A DNA stretch of 35,125 nucleotides from Gracilimonas sp964505215. Lineage in GTDB: Bacteria; Bacteroidota; Rhodothermia; Balneolales; Balneolaceae. Positions 33,488-35,125 of the stretch are shown piece by piece. Position 1 is the first letter of the stretch; every line of letters starts with the position of its first letter. Where the stretch lies: assembly GCA_964505215.1 (NCBI GenBank), contig CAZDGU010000018.1, positions 1-35,125 of the forward strand, given 5' to 3'. The position numbers and the translations under genes were made by a program. The notes beneath the pieces were generated by a model that saw only the letters and a program-made list of their open reading frames with translations, was not told the origin of the DNA and did no database searches.

Positions 33488-33966
33488 AGTCAATTCGAAT
33501 AGGCTTTGGATATGATGTGCATCGTTTTGCAATAGGAAGAAAATTGATGCTCGGCGGGGTTGAGATTCCCCACGATCAAGGCCTTTTAGGTCATTCTGAT
33601 GCAGATGTATTATTGCATGCTATAACAGACGCTTTGTTAGGCTCGCTGGCTCTCGGTGATATCGGCTTGCACTTCCCGGACACAGATCCGGATTACAAAA
33701 ATGCAGATAGCCGAAAATTGTTGCGAGAAAGTTATGCGCTCATTCAGCAAAAAGGATATGTGCTGGGAAATCTGGATGCGACCGTAGTTGCAGAAAGCCC
33801 AAAATTGCGCCCATATATAGATGATATAAGAAAGAGTATTGCAAATGACCTTGAATGTGAGCTGTCAGCTATATCGGTAAAAGCTACTACCTCTGAAAAG
33901 ATGGGCTTTGTTGGCAAAAAAGAAGGTGTGGCAGCACAGGCGGCAGTTCTTATTTATAAAGTGTAG
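33484..33966 (+). CDS. ispF: 2-C-methyl-D-erythritol 2,4-cyclodiphosphate synthase
   Basis: A 160-residue enzyme of normal length that closes the cyclodiphosphate ring two steps after IspD in the MEP pathway. Metal ligands are Asp11 and His13 in GYDVHRF and His45 in SDADVLLHAITDALLG. The C-terminal region has VKATTSEKMGFVGKKEG. It starts within the ATGA overlap with ispD, so the two proteins are translationally coupled. Confidence 0.97.
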   Translation: MKSIRIGFGYDVHRFAIGRKLMLGGVEIPHDQGLLGHSDADVLLHAITDALLGSLALGDIGLHFPDTDPDYKNADSRKLLRESYALIQQKGYVLGNLDATVVAESPKLRPYIDDIRKSIANDLECELSAISVKATTSEKMGFVGKKEGVAAQAAVLIYKV

Positions 33967-33967
33967 T

Positions 33968-34615
33968 ATGGCAGATCAAGTAATACAAAGTATAGTGGAA
34001 TGGGTGAGTGCAGCACCCCCTTTGGGTATTTACTTTATCTTTTTTGGAGTAGCTTATTTCGAAAATATTGTTCCTCCTGTCCCCGGAGATGTGCTTGTAG
34101 CCTTTGGAGGTTATTTAGCAGCAGAAGGTGTGGTTGGGGTGACTCCTATTTGGGGCACTACGGTAACAGCTTCAGTCATTGGATTTATGACCATGTATTG
34201 GGTGGGGCATAAGTGGGGCGCTCAAATAGAAAACGACAGGCATAATCATATTATCTTGCAGTTAATTGATTACAAGTATTTTTACAGAGGTAAGAAATGG
34301 ATGGCACGGTGGGGGCAAGGTGTTATCTTAGCCAACAGATTTTTAGCAGGTACGCGCTCGGTGATCTCGCTCACAGCGGGCATGTCTAACCTGAAAGTGT
34401 CCACTACTATTATCAGTTCTCTGATAAGTTCAATGCTGTGGAACTGCTTACTTATTGGCGCAGGGTGGTTTGTGAGGGATAACTGGAAAGTAGTAGGGAC
34501 CTATCTTTCTAATTATGGAAAAATTATTTTAGCGTTAATAGTGCTATTTGTGGCCTATAAGGCCTATTTTATGTACAAAAGGAAGGTCTCAGCTGAAAAA
34601 GATAGAAAAGAGTGA
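33968..34615 (+). CDS. DedA-family membrane protein
   Basis: The start is ATG at 33968, 1 nt after the ispF stop, giving 215 residues. The longer open frame overlapping ispF is not needed. The DedA/SNARE-associated (VTT) domain shows YFENIVPPVPGDVLVAFGG, then a re-entrant and helix region, and NRFLAGTRSVISLTAGMSNL near the middle. Several membrane helices follow and the tail is basic. Members flip or recycle undecaprenyl phosphate or keep membrane potential and pH balance. Its place after ispD-ispF fits an isoprenoid-lipid link, but that is inference. Confidence 0.92.
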   Translation: MADQVIQSIVEWVSAAPPLGIYFIFFGVAYFENIVPPVPGDVLVAFGGYLAAEGVVGVTPIWGTTVTASVIGFMTMYWVGHKWGAQIENDRHNHIILQLIDYKYFYRGKKWMARWGQGVILANRFLAGTRSVISLTAGMSNLKVSTTIISSLISSMLWNCLLIGAGWFVRDNWKVVGTYLSNYGKIILALIVLFVAYKAYFMYKRKVSAEKDRKE

Positions 34616-34634
34616 AATTTTTCACAAAAGAATA

Positions 34635-34665
34635 TTGACAATCAAAGCTATCATACTTAATTTTG
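34635..34665 (+). promoter_or_regulatory. Promoter of the tRNA-tuf cluster (TTG-N20-TAATTTTG)
   Basis: TTG at 34635-34637 (within TTGACA) is separated by 20 nt from TAATTTTG at 34658-34665, matching the Bacteroidota consensus TTG-N19-21-TAnnTTTG. The first tRNA begins 17 nt after the -7 element, so the transcript would start just before it. Confidence 0.65.
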
Positions 34666-34681
34666 AAGTCTTTCGCGAAAA

Positions 34682-34754
34682 GCCAGTGTAGCTCAGTTGG
34701 TAGAGCAACGGTTTTGTAAACCGTCGGTCATCGGTTCGAATCCGGTCACTGGCT
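34682..34754 (+). tRNA. tRNA-Thr (anticodon TGT)
   Basis: A 73-nt cloverleaf. The acceptor stem is GCCAGTG/CACTGGC, the D-loop is AGCTCAGTTGGTAGAGC, the anticodon stem ACGGT/ACCGT encloses TTTGTAA (anticodon TGT), and the T arm has GGTTCGAATCC. CCA is not encoded. First gene of the tRNA-tuf cluster. Confidence 0.97.
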
Positions 34755-34779
34755 CAGCGATTTTGATTTATTGAAGTTT

Positions 34780-34862
34780 GGGGGGATACCAAAGCGGCCA
34801 ACTGGGGCAGACTGTAAATCTGTTGTCGTAAGACTTCGCAGGTTCGAATCCTGCTCCCCCCA
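34780..34862 (+). tRNA. tRNA-Tyr (anticodon GTA)
   Basis: An 83-nt type II tRNA with a long variable arm. The acceptor stem is GGGGGGA/TCCCCCC, the anticodon loop is CTGTAAA (anticodon GTA) and the T arm has GGTTCGAATCC. CCA is not encoded. Confidence 0.96.
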
Positions 34863-34869
34863 CGCGTAA

Positions 34870-34942
34870 GCGAGCGTAGCTCAATTGGTAGAGCGTCACC
34901 CTTCCAAGGTGAATGTTGCCGGTTCGATTCCGGTCGCTCGCT
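34870..34942 (+). tRNA. tRNA-Gly (anticodon TCC)
   Basis: A 73-nt cloverleaf. The acceptor stem is GCGAGCG/CGCTCGC, the anticodon stem TCACC/GGTGA encloses CTTCCAA (anticodon TCC), and the T arm has GGTTCGATTCC. Only 7 nt separate it from tRNA-Tyr. Confidence 0.97.
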
Positions 34943-34949
34943 CAGCCAC

Positions 34950-35021
<72 letters not shown>

Positions 35022-35076
35022 CAGGTCGAATTTTTATAAATAATTTTTTAAACAATACTAATTAAATAGCTTAATC

Positions 35077-35125
35077 ATGGCAAAAGAGACCTTTGAACGG
35101 AATAAGCCCCATGTGAACGTGGGAA
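35077..35125 (+). CDS. tuf: Elongation factor Tu, 5' end only
   Basis: Only the first 16 codons lie in the window: MAKETFERNKPHVNVG, the standard EF-Tu N-terminus leading into the first GTP-binding loop. It is 55 nt after tRNA-Thr(GGT) and is expected to be co-transcribed with the four tRNAs. Confidence 0.93.
   Translation, partial: MAKETFERNKPHVNVG

Noticed and set aside
34612..34625. GTGAAA-TT-TTTCAC dyad at the dedA stop codon as a terminator
   Set aside because: The stem is AT-rich with a 2-nt loop and no U-tract; it is likely chance and may only be part of an inefficient transcript end.

Overview
The window reads as chromosomal DNA of a member of the Balneolota/Rhodothermota part of the Bacteroidota–Chlorobiota group. 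The evidence is a C-terminal type IX-style sorting tail of the NYPNPFNPSTNI class on a large secreted repeat protein, promoter -7 elements of the TAnnTTTG class, few obvious Shine-Dalgarno sequences, and the gene order rplM-rpsI-rpsB-tsf. The genus cannot be fixed from sequence reading alone. No prophage, insertion sequence, CRISPR array or rRNA was seen; apart from one intact and one decayed toxin-antitoxin module the content is core or near-core.

Layout. 1-600: a ParE-type toxin (cut by the window edge) and a Phd/YefM antitoxin on the minus strand. 790-6675: plus-strand genes for an M48 membrane protease, a trans-sulfuration PLP enzyme, a secreted thioredoxin-like protein, and the ergothioneine pair egtB-egtD. 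6830-7039: a small Cys-rich GDCCVxC protein on the minus strand. 7257-12640: histidine degradation (hutU, a lipoprotein serine hydrolase, hutI, a hutG-like arginase-fold enzyme), with a decayed toxin-antitoxin remnant between hutU and the hydrolase. 12677-16236: minus-strand ribosomal block rplM-rpsI-rpsB-tsf-pyrH, with structured spacers and an intrinsic terminator between tsf and pyrH. 16607-23032: plus-strand outer-membrane barrel, aconitase and a 14-repeat secreted protein, each followed by a strong intrinsic terminator. 23126-31569: minus-strand MATE transporter, then a probable six-gene operon (exported protein, LytR_C protein, rsfS, lipoprotein, 2-hydroxyacid dehydrogenase, very large histidine kinase). 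31738-34615: queA-ispD-ispF-dedA, with genes touching or overlapping. 34682-35125: tRNA-Thr(TGT), tRNA-Tyr(GTA), tRNA-Gly(TCC), tRNA-Thr(GGT) and the start of tuf, the same order as thrU-tyrU-glyT-thrT-tufB of E. coli.

How the parts work together. Histidine has two fates within 8 kb: trimethylation by EgtD and sulfoxide formation by EgtB toward ergothioneine, or degradation through urocanate (hutU, hutI, hutG-like); hutH is not in the window. No egtA or egtC is present, and the EgtB resembles forms thought to use cysteine directly. A PLP C-S lyase-family enzyme and a secreted thioredoxin lie just upstream. The ribosomal block and tRNA-tuf cluster are standard translation loci. ispD-ispF make the MEP-pathway intermediates, and DedA proteins act on polyprenyl-phosphate recycling.

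Nothing here is clearly a wholly new system. The best leads are the ergothioneine neighbourhood, the duplicated 14-blade secreted propeller with a hairpin-bearing 5' leader, the 12-TM, 1297-residue kinase, the structured spacer before rpsB, and a promoter element that recurs at a fixed distance from several start codons.
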